DNA of 64,000 nt. It comes from Candidatus Hermodarchaeota archaeon. Its GTDB lineage: Archaea; Asgardarchaeota; Hermodarchaeia; Hermodarchaeales; Hermodarchaeaceae. The notes beneath the pieces were generated by a model. That model saw only the letters and a list, made by a program, of their open reading frames with translations, did no database searches and had not been told where the DNA came from. The stretch is taken from contig JAEOTB010000037.1 in NCBI GenBank assembly GCA_016840065.1, positions 1 through 64,000 on the forward strand, read 5' to 3'. A program made the position numbers and the translations under genes. Shown here piece by piece: positions 25,843 to 34,367 of this stretch. Position 1 is the stretch's first letter, and each line of letters opens with the position of its first letter.

Positions 25843-26379
25843 ATGGATTCTAGAGTCAAGCCACTTTTCGCTTCATCCTACTTTGCAATCTCTAATACAC
25901 TCCAGGTATATCAGGTAGTTTGTTATGACTATGCTGATCCAGATGGATACTACGAACGGATATTACAAGATTCAGACGCATTCAAACAGGAAGTAGAGAA
26001 CCTCTGTACAAACATGCAAGGATTTCTTGATGCAGAGCAGGTGTTCATCAATGGTCAGCGCGTTGAGCAGAAAATTCTTCACGTGGACATTGGGTTGCGC
26101 GGCGCTGCTGATGTACCCTACCTCAAGTGGGTGATTTTCTTCCAAGGCCAGGTTCAACCAGGTATAAACACTCTTGCCAGTGATGTTGAGGAGGAAGTCT
26201 CTGAATACGATATAGAAGTACTATATCTTTGGCCACCAGAAACCCAAATCAATAAAGTTGTAACCCCTATGGATTTCGAGATACGAGGACCACTTCTTCT
26301 CGTCTGGTCGAGAAAAGGAGATGTCGTTGGTGGATACGAAGAGGTGAGTTTCGAGTTTCTATCTCCCAATATTCCATGA
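25843..26379 (+). CDS. Hypothetical acidic protein, unknown
   Basis: 178 aa, ATG start. Soluble, acidic, no signal peptide. It reads as an alternating alpha/beta protein: VYQVVCYDYADPDGYYERI, FLDAEQVFINGQRVEQKILHVDIGLRG, LKWVIFFQGQVQPG, YDIEVLYLWPPE, PLLLVWSRKGDV. I do not recognise the family. It follows the Roadblock gene on the same strand after about 190 nt, with a possible TATA-like TACTTAAGG just upstream, so it probably has its own promoter. Confidence 0.55.
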   Translation: MDSRVKPLFASSYFAISNTLQVYQVVCYDYADPDGYYERILQDSDAFKQEVENLCTNMQGFLDAEQVFINGQRVEQKILHVDIGLRGAADVPYLKWVIFFQGQVQPGINTLASDVEEEVSEYDIEVLYLWPPETQINKVVTPMDFEIRGPLLLVWSRKGDVVGGYEEVSFEFLSPNIP

Positions 26380-26416
26380 AGGAGAAGAAACATAGGGTGA
26401 TAAGAACTGGCTCGTA

Positions 26417-27346
26417 CTAGTTAATCATGTTCCCGCAGTGGTAGCACCATTTACTTCGAGGAGGAACGCTACCACCACAGTTCGGACATTTTCCTGGATG
26501 TGTGACTTTAGAAGAGGAACGAGTAACCCTTGACGATTTTGGAGAAGCCTCCCTACTAATGGAGGTGGAGGATACGCCTAGAAGTGCGCGAAGCCCAGCT
26601 ACTACTTGGCTTATCTTTGATAACTCCTGTTCGAGATTTTGTTGCCGTCTAGTGACCCGACTTTGAGGAAGTTCATCTAGTTTTGCTCGAACCCCGAATG
26701 TTTCCTTATCAAACTCAAGTTGCTGTTGACGAGCTTCTAGCTCACTTAGCCAGTGTTGTGCTTTAACACGCTCTACCTCTAATTTCTGAACAATATCGGC
26801 AAGTTTGTCCCGGTATTCAGCTACCAAGCGGTCATAAACTGATTGTTCTACTTCTCCTGACTGATACAGGGTTTCAAGCTTTTGAAGACGTTCAGCGTGA
26901 GTTATGTGCTCTTGTTCTAGCTGTTCAAGAGGTGTGCTTGCTTTGCCCTCAAACTCCTTAATTTCTTTAGTAAGGCGCTCTATTTTTGCCTTGATTTTCT
27001 CTAACCTCTTCTTGGCAGCAGCTTCAAGCAACTCTCCGACTAACTGCTTTACTCGTACTGTTTCCATCTCTTCTTCAAGCATATCCCTTTCAGAAAGTAG
27101 TTTTGCCATTTTTCCTCGAAGAATTAGTGCTGCTTCTACTACTTGAGGCATCGGCTCAATTGCGGGCTGGGTTTCAGGTTCCGCTTCACGTGAAGATTGT
27201 CTGCTGGTTGACGGAGTAAAACTTTCATTAGATATCGGAGATTTCGGAGAACCACTTATCGGTTCTCCACAATAGGAGCAGAACTTGGCACGTGATTTGA
27301 GTCTTCGCCCGCAATGATCACAAGTACGTCTTGGCATATCACTCAT
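26417..27346 (-). CDS. Zinc ribbon - coiled coil - zinc ribbon protein
   Basis: 309 aa. N-terminal zinc ribbon CDHCGRRLKSRAKFCSYCG (about 9-27), a Ser/Pro-rich linker, then a long coiled coil (about 70-250) rich in Glu, Lys, Leu and Gln, a second basic Ser-rich linker, and a C-terminal zinc ribbon CPNCGGSVPPRSKWCYHCG (about 287-305). The symmetrical layout suggests a dimeric spacer or scaffold with zinc knobs at each end. No enzymatic motif. Function unknown. Confidence 0.65.
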   Translation of the reverse strand: MSDMPRRTCDHCGRRLKSRAKFCSYCGEPISGSPKSPISNESFTPSTSRQSSREAEPETQPAIEPMPQVVEAALILRGKMAKLLSERDMLEEEMETVRVKQLVGELLEAAAKKRLEKIKAKIERLTKEIKEFEGKASTPLEQLEQEHITHAERLQKLETLYQSGEVEQSVYDRLVAEYRDKLADIVQKLEVERVKAQHWLSELEARQQQLEFDKETFGVRAKLDELPQSRVTRRQQNLEQELSKISQVVAGLRALLGVSSTSISREASPKSSRVTRSSSKVTHPGKCPNCGGSVPPRSKWCYHCGNMIN

Positions 27347-27414
27347 CCCTGAACAGTTCTAATCGATACTTGCAGAAAACAAGGCTAAAAAGTTCGCCTT
27401 GAGTGCAAATCTCC

Positions 27415-28719
27415 TTAAAAGAAGATGTAGAAGCCGAAGAATTGGAGAACACTGAAACATGTTGCAGTCAAAATACTAACACTAAGATTATCATCAACAA
27501 GATGGAATGGGAATAGTTCAATGAAACAAGCAAGAACAGTACAAAGCAGAGCGGAAAGAGGAGTAATGATAAAGAGAAGAACCAAAAAGGCGAGTGAGAA
27601 ACCAGTTAAGCTGCCCTCCACGGTTTTCTTCTGATTAAAACGCCACTTATGGCGGCCAAAAAGAAGGCCAGCAACTGTTGAGAAAGAATCCCCTATTAAG
27701 AAAGCGATAACACTAGCGGATGCGATGAGGGGGAAGGGAAAAAGGAAAGAAAACAAAACAAGAGGAACTGCAACACCTGCAGCGAAAAAGAGTGGGGATA
27801 GAACAAAGCCCCCGATTTCATCCTCTCGTCCTGCTGCGTGGACAACTTTGGAAATTAATGGAATACGAATCCCATAGCTTCTGAGCAATTCAGAGGCAAA
27901 AAACAATAAAGAACCACTTGCTATTACCGAGAGTATTGGCAGATGCCAAGAGATATCGCTAAGCCAGAGAAAGGGGATAACCACAGCACTTGCGTGGAAT
28001 AGTTGTCGGACGATTTCTTGTCCTAGCCGTCGAGGGATATAGACGCCAACTGAGGGGCTAGTAATAATAGGAATTAATGCTCGGAGATCAGGCGTAGTTA
28101 CTACATGCTGCACATGACGTCGTGCCACCCTATCTGGGCGAAAACCAACAGGCAGATGAGAGTACTTGAAAAGCGGAATGTTATTTCGATCGTTTGCTAT
28201 CGCAACAAGCTCGTAATCAGTGAATTGTTGCGCTTTGATTAGATGCTTGATGTATTCGACTTTGGTTTGCCCTCTGGAACCAAGAGCTGAGATGTGACCA
28301 GTAAGGAGGTTATCCTGAATCTCTAGACGTAACCCAAAGGCGAATTGGGCACCAACGATTCTTGATAGACGACTGACCACAAAATCAGGAATTCCAGAGC
28401 TTATTAACACAATAACATGACCTTGCTGCCTCAGAAGTTTTATTGTTTCAAGGGCTCCCCGAACTAGATCAGACTGGCCAGTCATACGTAGCAACCATTC
28501 CTTGGGAACACCGCGCAACAACCGATAGGAATATCTCATTAAGGAGGTGACCTCCATAATTCGTGCCTCATATAGGATGATAAGAATACCGAGGGCGAAG
28601 GATTTGATAATACCAAGACGGGCCATTATTTGGGAAAGCCAAAACCCTCTGATGATGACCCCGTCAACATCAAATACAATAACTCGCGTCTGCTCTGCCT
28701 GTGCCATACTATCTATCAT
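27415..28719 (-). CDS. HAD phosphatase fused to a polyprenol/dolichol kinase-like membrane domain
   Basis: 434 aa. The N-terminal ~210 residues form a HAD hydrolase of phosphoserine-phosphatase type: FDVDGV with Asp17 and Asp19, LISSG as motif II, and AIANDRNNIPLF as motif IV. After RRLGQEIVRQLFHAS the protein becomes membrane-embedded (about seven helices). It carries the CTP-dependent kinase signature of the SEC59/DGK1/VTE5 family: GDSFSTVAGLLFGRHKW, then KKTVEGSLTGF and LVDDNLSVSI. The kinase-like half should phosphorylate a prenol or lipid alcohol; the HAD half should remove a phosphate. A phosphatase and kinase in one chain suggests control of a lipid-carrier pool. Confidence 0.75.
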   Translation of the reverse strand: MIDSMAQAEQTRVIVFDVDGVIIRGFWLSQIMARLGIIKSFALGILIILYEARIMEVTSLMRYSYRLLRGVPKEWLLRMTGQSDLVRGALETIKLLRQQGHVIVLISSGIPDFVVSRLSRIVGAQFAFGLRLEIQDNLLTGHISALGSRGQTKVEYIKHLIKAQQFTDYELVAIANDRNNIPLFKYSHLPVGFRPDRVARRHVQHVVTTPDLRALIPIITSPSVGVYIPRRLGQEIVRQLFHASAVVIPFLWLSDISWHLPILSVIASGSLLFFASELLRSYGIRIPLISKVVHAAGREDEIGGFVLSPLFFAAGVAVPLVLFSFLFPFPLIASASVIAFLIGDSFSTVAGLLFGRHKWRFNQKKTVEGSLTGFSLAFLVLLFIITPLSALLCTVLACFIELFPFHLVDDNLSVSILTATCFSVLQFFGFYIFF

Positions 28720-28898
28720 CCTGCCTTCGCCTTTTATCAGTATCTTTCTTATAATAATGGATATTGACTCTTTTTCACTAATTTTGAATTATGCAAGAAT
28801 AGTTTCAGAACTCGTGTGGAAGAAGGAAGGTTTAAATTTAAACTAGTAAGAGTGAACAGGAGACGAGTCAGAAAATATGGAATTAAGGAGAGAACCGC

Positions 28899-29579
28899 TT
28901 GAAGATTTTAGTAACAGGACCTCATCTGTCAGGAAAAAGCACTCTAATTCAGCAGCTAGTCAAAGGCAATGTAATCAGCGTCGAAGTCGATGGCGCGACC
29001 GTAGGGCTTGATCATGGAATTGCAGAAGTTCTTGGGATACCAATAAGGCTTTTTGGAACTCCCGGATTAGCCCGATTTAAAACGCTCCGTCGTATTCTCT
29101 CGGAGGGTGCTGATGGTTTACTCTTTGTAGTAGATGCAAGCAATCCAGACGACGATGCAGAGGCACGTTATATCTGGACAGAAATTAGCGATATGATGCC
29201 TACAGTCCCCTGTATCATCACAGCGAATAAACTTGATTTGAGAAAGGCAAGAGCTCCAGACAGGCTTCGTGATGATTTGAGTTTCATGGTAGGGATTCCT
29301 GTCATCCCGACTAGTGCTTTAGAAGGTGTCAATGTCGAGAGGGTTTTGGCATCGATAGTGATGCTCGTGGTTTATGAGTGGAGCCCCCTACTACGTGCCT
29401 TTGAGGAGGCGGGCGGAAAGGGGTTCGCGGCATTAACAAAGCGCTTAGGGATAAAGGAGAAAAAACTACGAAGTTATTTACGCTGGTTTGAACTTAGAAA
29501 AATGGTTGCTATAGACTGGGAGAAAGGGATTGTGAAGCTACCGTCGGGTATAACCAAGCTTCTTGGGCAATCGGTCTAG
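28899..29579 (+). CDS. Arf-like small GTPase with C-terminal winged helix
   Basis: 226 aa, TTG start after AAGGAG. P-loop GPHLSGKST (7-15), switch II GTPGLARF, specificity motif ANKLD and the TSAL motif give a complete G domain of about 165 residues. In switch II the usual D-x-x-G Asp is replaced by Thr (G-T-P-G), as in some Gtr/SRbeta-like archaeal GTPases. Residues about 175-226 form a short winged helix (FAALTKRLGIKEKKLRSYLRWFELRKMVAIDWEKGIVKLP). It may couple nucleotide state to DNA, RNA or protein binding. Confidence 0.75.
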   Translation: MKILVTGPHLSGKSTLIQQLVKGNVISVEVDGATVGLDHGIAEVLGIPIRLFGTPGLARFKTLRRILSEGADGLLFVVDASNPDDDAEARYIWTEISDMMPTVPCIITANKLDLRKARAPDRLRDDLSFMVGIPVIPTSALEGVNVERVLASIVMLVVYEWSPLLRAFEEAGGKGFAALTKRLGIKEKKLRSYLRWFELRKMVAIDWEKGIVKLPSGITKLLGQSV

Positions 29580-29583
29580 TAAA

Positions 29584-29592
29584 CTTATAAAT
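29584..29592 (+). promoter_or_regulatory. TATA box for GGGP synthase
   Basis: CTTATAAAT 34-42 nt before the ATG at 29626, directly after the stop of the GTPase gene. This spacing argues against the longer frame from 29563. Confidence 0.6.
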
Positions 29593-29625
29593 CATCAGAG
29601 TATCAAACACAAAATTAGATTTTAC

Positions 29626-30399
29626 ATGACCACCACAAGCACAACATGGGATACTCTGCTCAGAGTCATAAACGAGCAGGGGATTGTTCATCTAACGCTC
29701 ATAGATCCTGATCCTCACAAACAAACACCCGAAGATGCTGCCAATATTGCTAAACTAGCCGAGCAAGCAGGATCGAATGGAATTATGGTTGGAGGCTCCA
29801 CTGCCTTTGGCATAATTGATGAGACACTTCAATCGATTAAACAACAGGTACAGATTCCTGTCATCCTATTTCCTGGAAATGTCTCAGGGCTCTCACGCTT
29901 CGCTGATGCAGTTTTCTTTATGAGCCTGCTAAATTCCCGAAACACATACTGGATTACCGATGTACAGACTTTAGGGGCCCGATACATCAAGGAATTCGAC
30001 CTTGAACCGATATCTATGGCCTACTTGATTGTAGACCCTGGCGGAACTGCAGGATTTGTTGGAGACGCTCGACTATTACCTCGACATAAACCCGAAATTG
30101 CCCTTGGCTACGCGCTTGCCGCTCAATACATGGGCTTCAGTTTTATATACCTTGAAGCGGGTTCTGGTGCTGATAATGCCGTTCCTCTTCCTATAGTGAA
30201 GACTGTTTCTAAGTATATTGATATCCCACTTGCTGTAGGGGGTGGAATTACTACAGCTGAAGAGGCTGCGGCAGTGGCTACAGCGGGAGCGGATATCATT
30301 GTTCAGGGAACTATTGTTGAGAAAACCCTTCGAAAAGATGGTGGTAAGTCCTTATCCAATACAATCAAAGCTATTCGTAAAGCAAAAGAAAAACAATAG
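29626..30399 (+). CDS. Geranylgeranylglyceryl phosphate synthase
   Basis: 257 aa from ATG 29626. TIM-barrel prenyltransferase of the PcrB/GGGPS family: HLTLIDPDPHKQTPEDA near the N-terminus, MVGGSTAFGIID, PVILFPGNVSGLSRFADAVFFMSLLNS, YLIVDPGGTAGFVGDARLLPRHKPEIALGYALAAQYMGF, YLEAGSGA and the phosphate-binding AVGGGITTAEEAAAV. It joins geranylgeranyl diphosphate to sn-glycerol 1-phosphate, the first committed step of archaeal ether lipids. This is direct evidence for archaeal-type membranes. Confidence 0.95.
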   Translation: MTTTSTTWDTLLRVINEQGIVHLTLIDPDPHKQTPEDAANIAKLAEQAGSNGIMVGGSTAFGIIDETLQSIKQQVQIPVILFPGNVSGLSRFADAVFFMSLLNSRNTYWITDVQTLGARYIKEFDLEPISMAYLIVDPGGTAGFVGDARLLPRHKPEIALGYALAAQYMGFSFIYLEAGSGADNAVPLPIVKTVSKYIDIPLAVGGGITTAEEAAAVATAGADIIVQGTIVEKTLRKDGGKSLSNTIKAIRKAKEKQ

Positions 30400-30437
30400 C
30401 ATCGCAATAGATTAAGAAAGAGCGTTGGCTTATTTGA

Positions 30438-30728
30438 TTACCCACCACCTAGTGGGGGAAATATTGCTACAACATCACCGTTTTCAAGTGTAGTGTGTAC
30501 ACCATCTATTAACCTGATATGGCGTCCATTCACGAGAACATGAAAATAGTGTTTGAGTGACCCATCTTCTTCAAGGAGCATTTTCCGGAATTCGTCATCG
30601 AAACGTTCCACAAGAAATTCGATTAATTCTTCTATATTCAGAGCTTCTACTTGTATTTCCCTTTCCCCTGCAAGCATACGGAGAACTGTGAATAGACGCA
30701 CCGTTACAATCGGTTTTGTTCTAACCAA
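30438..30728 (-). CDS. MoaD/ThiS-family ubiquitin-like protein (C-terminal GG)
   Basis: 96 aa, TTG start. Beta-grasp pattern with VTVRLFTVLRMLAGEREIQV at the N-terminus, a central helix (IEELIEFLVERF), FHVLVNGRHIRL and GDVVAIFPPLGGG. The terminal Gly-Gly is exposed for adenylation by an E1-like enzyme, as in sulfur carriers and archaeal small modifiers (SAMPs). No E1, MoaE or JAMM protease gene adjoins, so a sulfur-carrier versus modifier role is open. Confidence 0.8.
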   Translation of the reverse strand: MVRTKPIVTVRLFTVLRMLAGEREIQVEALNIEELIEFLVERFDDEFRKMLLEEDGSLKHYFHVLVNGRHIRLIDGVHTTLENGDVVAIFPPLGGG

Positions 30729-30815
30729 TATAATTCACATCGAAGCATACCGTAATAATAGGAAAAACCTTTTCAATCGTTCGCAGACTCGCTAATAGTT
30801 GAAGGTGCATTCAAC

Positions 30816-31598
30816 ATGGAACTCTTCGATACTCACTCACATATTGAAATGCCAAGGCTTTATCCTACAGCTGCAGCAATTGTGAAGCGCGCAAGAGAAG
30901 CGGGAGTTATCAGTGTCGTAGTAAGTCCAATCGAGCCAAAATTCTTCTCGAAGGCACTTGATTTAACAGAACGGTTTCCAGGGTTCATATGGACCACACT
31001 CGGTCTTCATCCACCAAGGACAACCCCTAGAACAGTCAAACAATGTATACGCCTAATCCGCGAACATTCCGAGCGTATTCTAGCCATTGGAGAAGTTGGG
31101 CTGGATTATTATTGGGTTAAGGAAGAAAACAAACGCGAGTTCCAGCGACGCCACTTCGTTGAATTTATACGGTTATCCAAGGAACTGGAGCTCCCCTTAG
31201 TAGTCCATTCTCGCGAAGCTGAAGCCGATGCAATCCACATACTAAAACAAGAGCATGCGACAAGAGTGCAACTTCATTGTTTCAACAACCTAAGTCTTGT
31301 TGCTGAAGCGGCTTCCCAAAATTGGTTCATGAGCGTGCCTACTAGTGTGGTTTCTAGACGGAGAATGCAGCAAATAGCTGAAGCGATGCCACTAGCAAAT
31401 ATGCTACTAGAGACTGACGCGCCATGGCTCGCACCAGAATTTCGTCAACAAAACGAACCCGCCAATCTTCAATTTGCAGTAACAAAAATCGCAGAACTCC
31501 AAGGAACAACAGAAGAGTCTGTTGCCAAAATTACCACGGAAAACGCACTAGAGTTTTTCCGCCTGGAGGTTCACGAAGGCAAGGTTCAGCGTCGCTAA
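30816..31598 (+). CDS. TatD-family metal-dependent hydrolase
   Basis: 260 aa, ATG start. Metal-binding residues of the family are in place: FDTHSHIE (two His), AIGEVGLDYYW (Glu), VVHSREA (His), QLHCFNN (His) and LLETDAPWLAPEF (Asp). TatD proteins are TIM-barrel nucleases, usually 3'-5' DNases or RNases. Length is normal. Its last codons overlap the end of the convergent glmS by 4 nt. Confidence 0.92.
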   Translation: MELFDTHSHIEMPRLYPTAAAIVKRAREAGVISVVVSPIEPKFFSKALDLTERFPGFIWTTLGLHPPRTTPRTVKQCIRLIREHSERILAIGEVGLDYYWVKEENKREFQRRHFVEFIRLSKELELPLVVHSREAEADAIHILKQEHATRVQLHCFNNLSLVAEAASQNWFMSVPTSVVSRRRMQQIAEAMPLANMLLETDAPWLAPEFRQQNEPANLQFAVTKIAELQGTTEESVAKITTENALEFFRLEVHEGKVQRR

Positions 31599-33421
31599 CG
31601 TACAGTTAATGTTTTGCTTATATTTCGAGGGTAATCAGGATCAATTTTTTTGAAGACCGCCAAGTGATAAGCTAATAGTTGTAGAGGAACAGCTTGAAGA
31701 ATAGGACTTAGATATTGGCTAGAAGAGGGGACGGTAAGGTAATCAGTATCAGCGACATAACGACGAAGCAACGAATTTTCCTCTGCCGTAAGGATTATCC
31801 TTGCCCCACGGCACTCAACCTCGGAAAGATGATTGACGAGATGCTCTGCATCATTGGGTGCAACTGTAAAAATGATAGGATATCCTTGACTAACAATGCT
31901 AAGTGGGCCGTGCTTGAATTCACTGGAATACATACCATCAGCTACGATATAGCAGACTTCCTTGATTTTTAGGGCACCCTCTAGTGCCACACCATGAGTG
32001 AGACCATACCCTAATACATAGAAGTGCGGAAATCGGTCTAGATAAGGTGCGAGACTGCGAGCATTCACAGTTGTTGTGGCGATAGTCTGTTCCAGAAGAG
32101 TAGGTAGCTTGGTTTGGAGTTCATCAAGAAGCACATTACCCTTATCTTTTGCGAGTGTACCCTGCCGCATTCCAATCCTTGTAGCGAGGAATGCGAAGAG
32201 GGTAACTTGGCTTGTGTATGTCTTGGTGGCAGGGACACTAATCTCAAAGCCGCAGCCTAAGGGGAGATAGATATCACTAAGATGTGTTAGTGTTGATCCC
32301 AAGACATTGATTATGCTAAGGATTCGTGCTTTGCGCGCTTTACAATGATGTACCACGTCGACTATGTCTTTGGTTTCTCCACTCTGACTTACACATACAA
32401 CAACATCTCCCTCACCAACAGTATTTCCAAATTGGGAGATGAACTGACCTCCAACAACTGGAATCGCAGGTATGCCAGCTAAATCGTTGAAATAGTAACT
32501 TCCTACTGATGTGGCATGAAAGCTAGAACCACACCCTACAAAGAATACACGCTTGGCATCAATAAGTGCATTCTCGAAATTCGTGATATAAGGTTCACGA
32601 ACCGCGTTAAAAAGACTTCGAACACTACTCACCTGCTCATGAATTTCTTTAAGCATAAAATGAGGATAGCCGCCCTTCTGGGCTACTCGAATATCTGCAT
32701 CTGAAACATAGGGTTTCCGTTCCACAACAGAGTTGTCGCTAATCTTTCGGATTTCGATGCTTTCAGGGCTTAGGATCAATAATTCACCGTCGTGGACGTT
32801 AAGGATGTTGCGAGTGACTGGTAAAATACTAGGGAGATCACTACTTACACACGTTTCCCCCTCACCAATGCCCGCAAAAAGGCTTGAACCCATTTTTACC
32901 GCATAGACTTTGTCATCATCCTTGTGCATAATAGCGAAGGCGTAATCCCCTCGCAAGTCACTACAACCCTTTCGAATCGCCTCGACCATATCACCGATTT
33001 TATCATAATACCGTTCAACAGCATGCACACATATTTCGCCATCATTCATGCTCCGGATGTTATGTCCCTCATCAGTATACTGCTCACGCAGTGGTAGGTA
33101 ATTTACAATGTTACCGTTATGTGCACCTGCTAAATCTTTATCACAATCGAAGTGAGGTTGAGCATTGATTTTACTTGGTGCACCAAAGGTGGCCCAACGC
33201 AGTTGGGCGATTCCTTTGTGACCAGGCATCTCTGCAAGACGTAACTTCTCTGCAACCTCCTCGATTCTTCCCTTATCTTTTCTTAGTAGAATTCTACTTT
33301 TGTGGACTGTTGCAATACCAACTGTGTCATACCCCCGATATGTGAGCTTTTCAGCCCCTTCAACTAGAATCTGACCAATATCTTTACGTCGATTAGAGGT
33401 AATAGCAAAGATTCCGCACAA
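31595..33421 (-). CDS. glmS: Glutamine--fructose-6-phosphate aminotransferase (isomerizing)
   Basis: 608 aa, TTG start placing the catalytic Cys as residue 2 (MCGIFAI), as the N-terminal nucleophile glutaminase requires. Glutaminase landmarks RGYDTVGIATV and AQLRWATFGAPS follow. Two sugar isomerase (SIS) domains start near residue 285, with FFVGCGSSFHA, CVSQSGETKDIVDV, SVPATKTYTSQ and LGYGLTHGVALEGALKIKE. The C-terminus is DYPRNISKTLTVR, typical of GlmS. It makes glucosamine 6-phosphate for amino-sugar and glycan synthesis. Confidence 0.96.
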   Translation of the reverse strand: MCGIFAITSNRRKDIGQILVEGAEKLTYRGYDTVGIATVHKSRILLRKDKGRIEEVAEKLRLAEMPGHKGIAQLRWATFGAPSKINAQPHFDCDKDLAGAHNGNIVNYLPLREQYTDEGHNIRSMNDGEICVHAVERYYDKIGDMVEAIRKGCSDLRGDYAFAIMHKDDDKVYAVKMGSSLFAGIGEGETCVSSDLPSILPVTRNILNVHDGELLILSPESIEIRKISDNSVVERKPYVSDADIRVAQKGGYPHFMLKEIHEQVSSVRSLFNAVREPYITNFENALIDAKRVFFVGCGSSFHATSVGSYYFNDLAGIPAIPVVGGQFISQFGNTVGEGDVVVCVSQSGETKDIVDVVHHCKARKARILSIINVLGSTLTHLSDIYLPLGCGFEISVPATKTYTSQVTLFAFLATRIGMRQGTLAKDKGNVLLDELQTKLPTLLEQTIATTTVNARSLAPYLDRFPHFYVLGYGLTHGVALEGALKIKEVCYIVADGMYSSEFKHGPLSIVSQGYPIIFTVAPNDAEHLVNHLSEVECRGARIILTAEENSLLRRYVADTDYLTVPSSSQYLSPILQAVPLQLLAYHLAVFKKIDPDYPRNISKTLTVR

Positions 33422-33516
33422 GCCGTTTGACTCCTTATGTTGCTTTGACAGGCAAGGGAGGTTTAACAGTTTTTTCTATGTTTCACCAGAAAAGGATAGA
33501 GAAGAGTGCGCCTTCC

Positions 33517-34149
33517 TCATGTTTGTGCTATTCGCCGCAATGCAATTAGACCATCTCGAATCAACGCATATCGTTTAGCATGACCAGTTAGATAATCATG
33601 CAGCGTGGAGAAGTCAGAACTTGTGCGGAGTGTTGATATGGCGTCTAGGGCGTTTATTGGTGTTAGTGTTTGAAGACGTGCTGCTCGGCGAAGAAAGAGA
33701 GTCGCTCTATATGCGTCTTCTCGACCAAGCCTCTTCCTGATTCTTTCAGGCACAGAAGACCTTGCAACACGGAATTGTTCTGAAAGATTGTCCGGGTTCT
33801 CGATTAGGGACAAGCAAGCAGAGAATAATATTGTATTTGCCATTATGTCAAATTCCCACCAATGCGTAGGTTGTCCTTGCACAGCTAGGTGGAGGGAGTT
33901 TGTTATGCATAGCTGGCTAGTAGCTCTTTTGTCTAGGAGGTAAAATAGGTCGCTAGCTTCTAGTAGTAACCCAGCAGCTCGTGTGTATCGTTCTTCACGC
34001 CAATAGAACTCGGCGCTTACAAGAGTGGCGACCAACGCATCTGATAGCTTACTCACGTTTCGGAGACGCCGGCTGTCCTGTAGATATTTCCCTAGTTTCG
34101 AATAAGCCACTTCTGAAGTCGGTGAAGACAACAAACCTCTAAGTCGCAA
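33517..34149 (-). CDS. Alpha-helical repeat-like protein, unknown; start uncertain
   Basis: 210 aa from TTG 34149. It is helical throughout, with a TPR-like look (ALVATLVSAEFYWREERYTRAAGLLLEASDLFYLL), basic and Leu-rich, with no motif I can name. The frame remains open upstream and protein-like (FWSELWQKINNQQQSYV) to about 34240, but that part holds no ATG, GTG or TTG. A minus-strand TATA-like CAATATATAA at 34250-34259 predicts transcription starting near 34228, just before an in-frame CTG at 34221. The real product may therefore be about 24 residues longer with a CTG start. Confidence 0.45.
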   Translation of the reverse strand: MRLRGLLSSPTSEVAYSKLGKYLQDSRRLRNVSKLSDALVATLVSAEFYWREERYTRAAGLLLEASDLFYLLDKRATSQLCITNSLHLAVQGQPTHWWEFDIMANTILFSACLSLIENPDNLSEQFRVARSSVPERIRKRLGREDAYRATLFLRRAARLQTLTPINALDAISTLRTSSDFSTLHDYLTGHAKRYALIRDGLIALRRIAQT

Positions 34150-34367
34150 CTCAGCTTCGGAGACATAGGACTGCTGCTGATTATTGATTTTTTGCCATAA
34201 CTCACTCCAGAATGCTTGCAGAGGAAAAACCCCGTTATCTTCTAACCGTATTATATATTGATTTTTTGCTCTTAAAAAGGGGAAATCCTCAAAGAATTAT
34301 CACAAAGGCAGGAGTTAACCAAACCTTTTTGTTGGCTCATTAACTAAAACCAGGTGGCGTTTGTATA

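Noticed and set aside
25631..25843. 70-residue ORF between the Roadblock gene and the gene at 25843
   Set aside because: It overlaps the Roadblock 3' end, runs through the probable promoter of the next gene, and its translation has no protein-like pattern.
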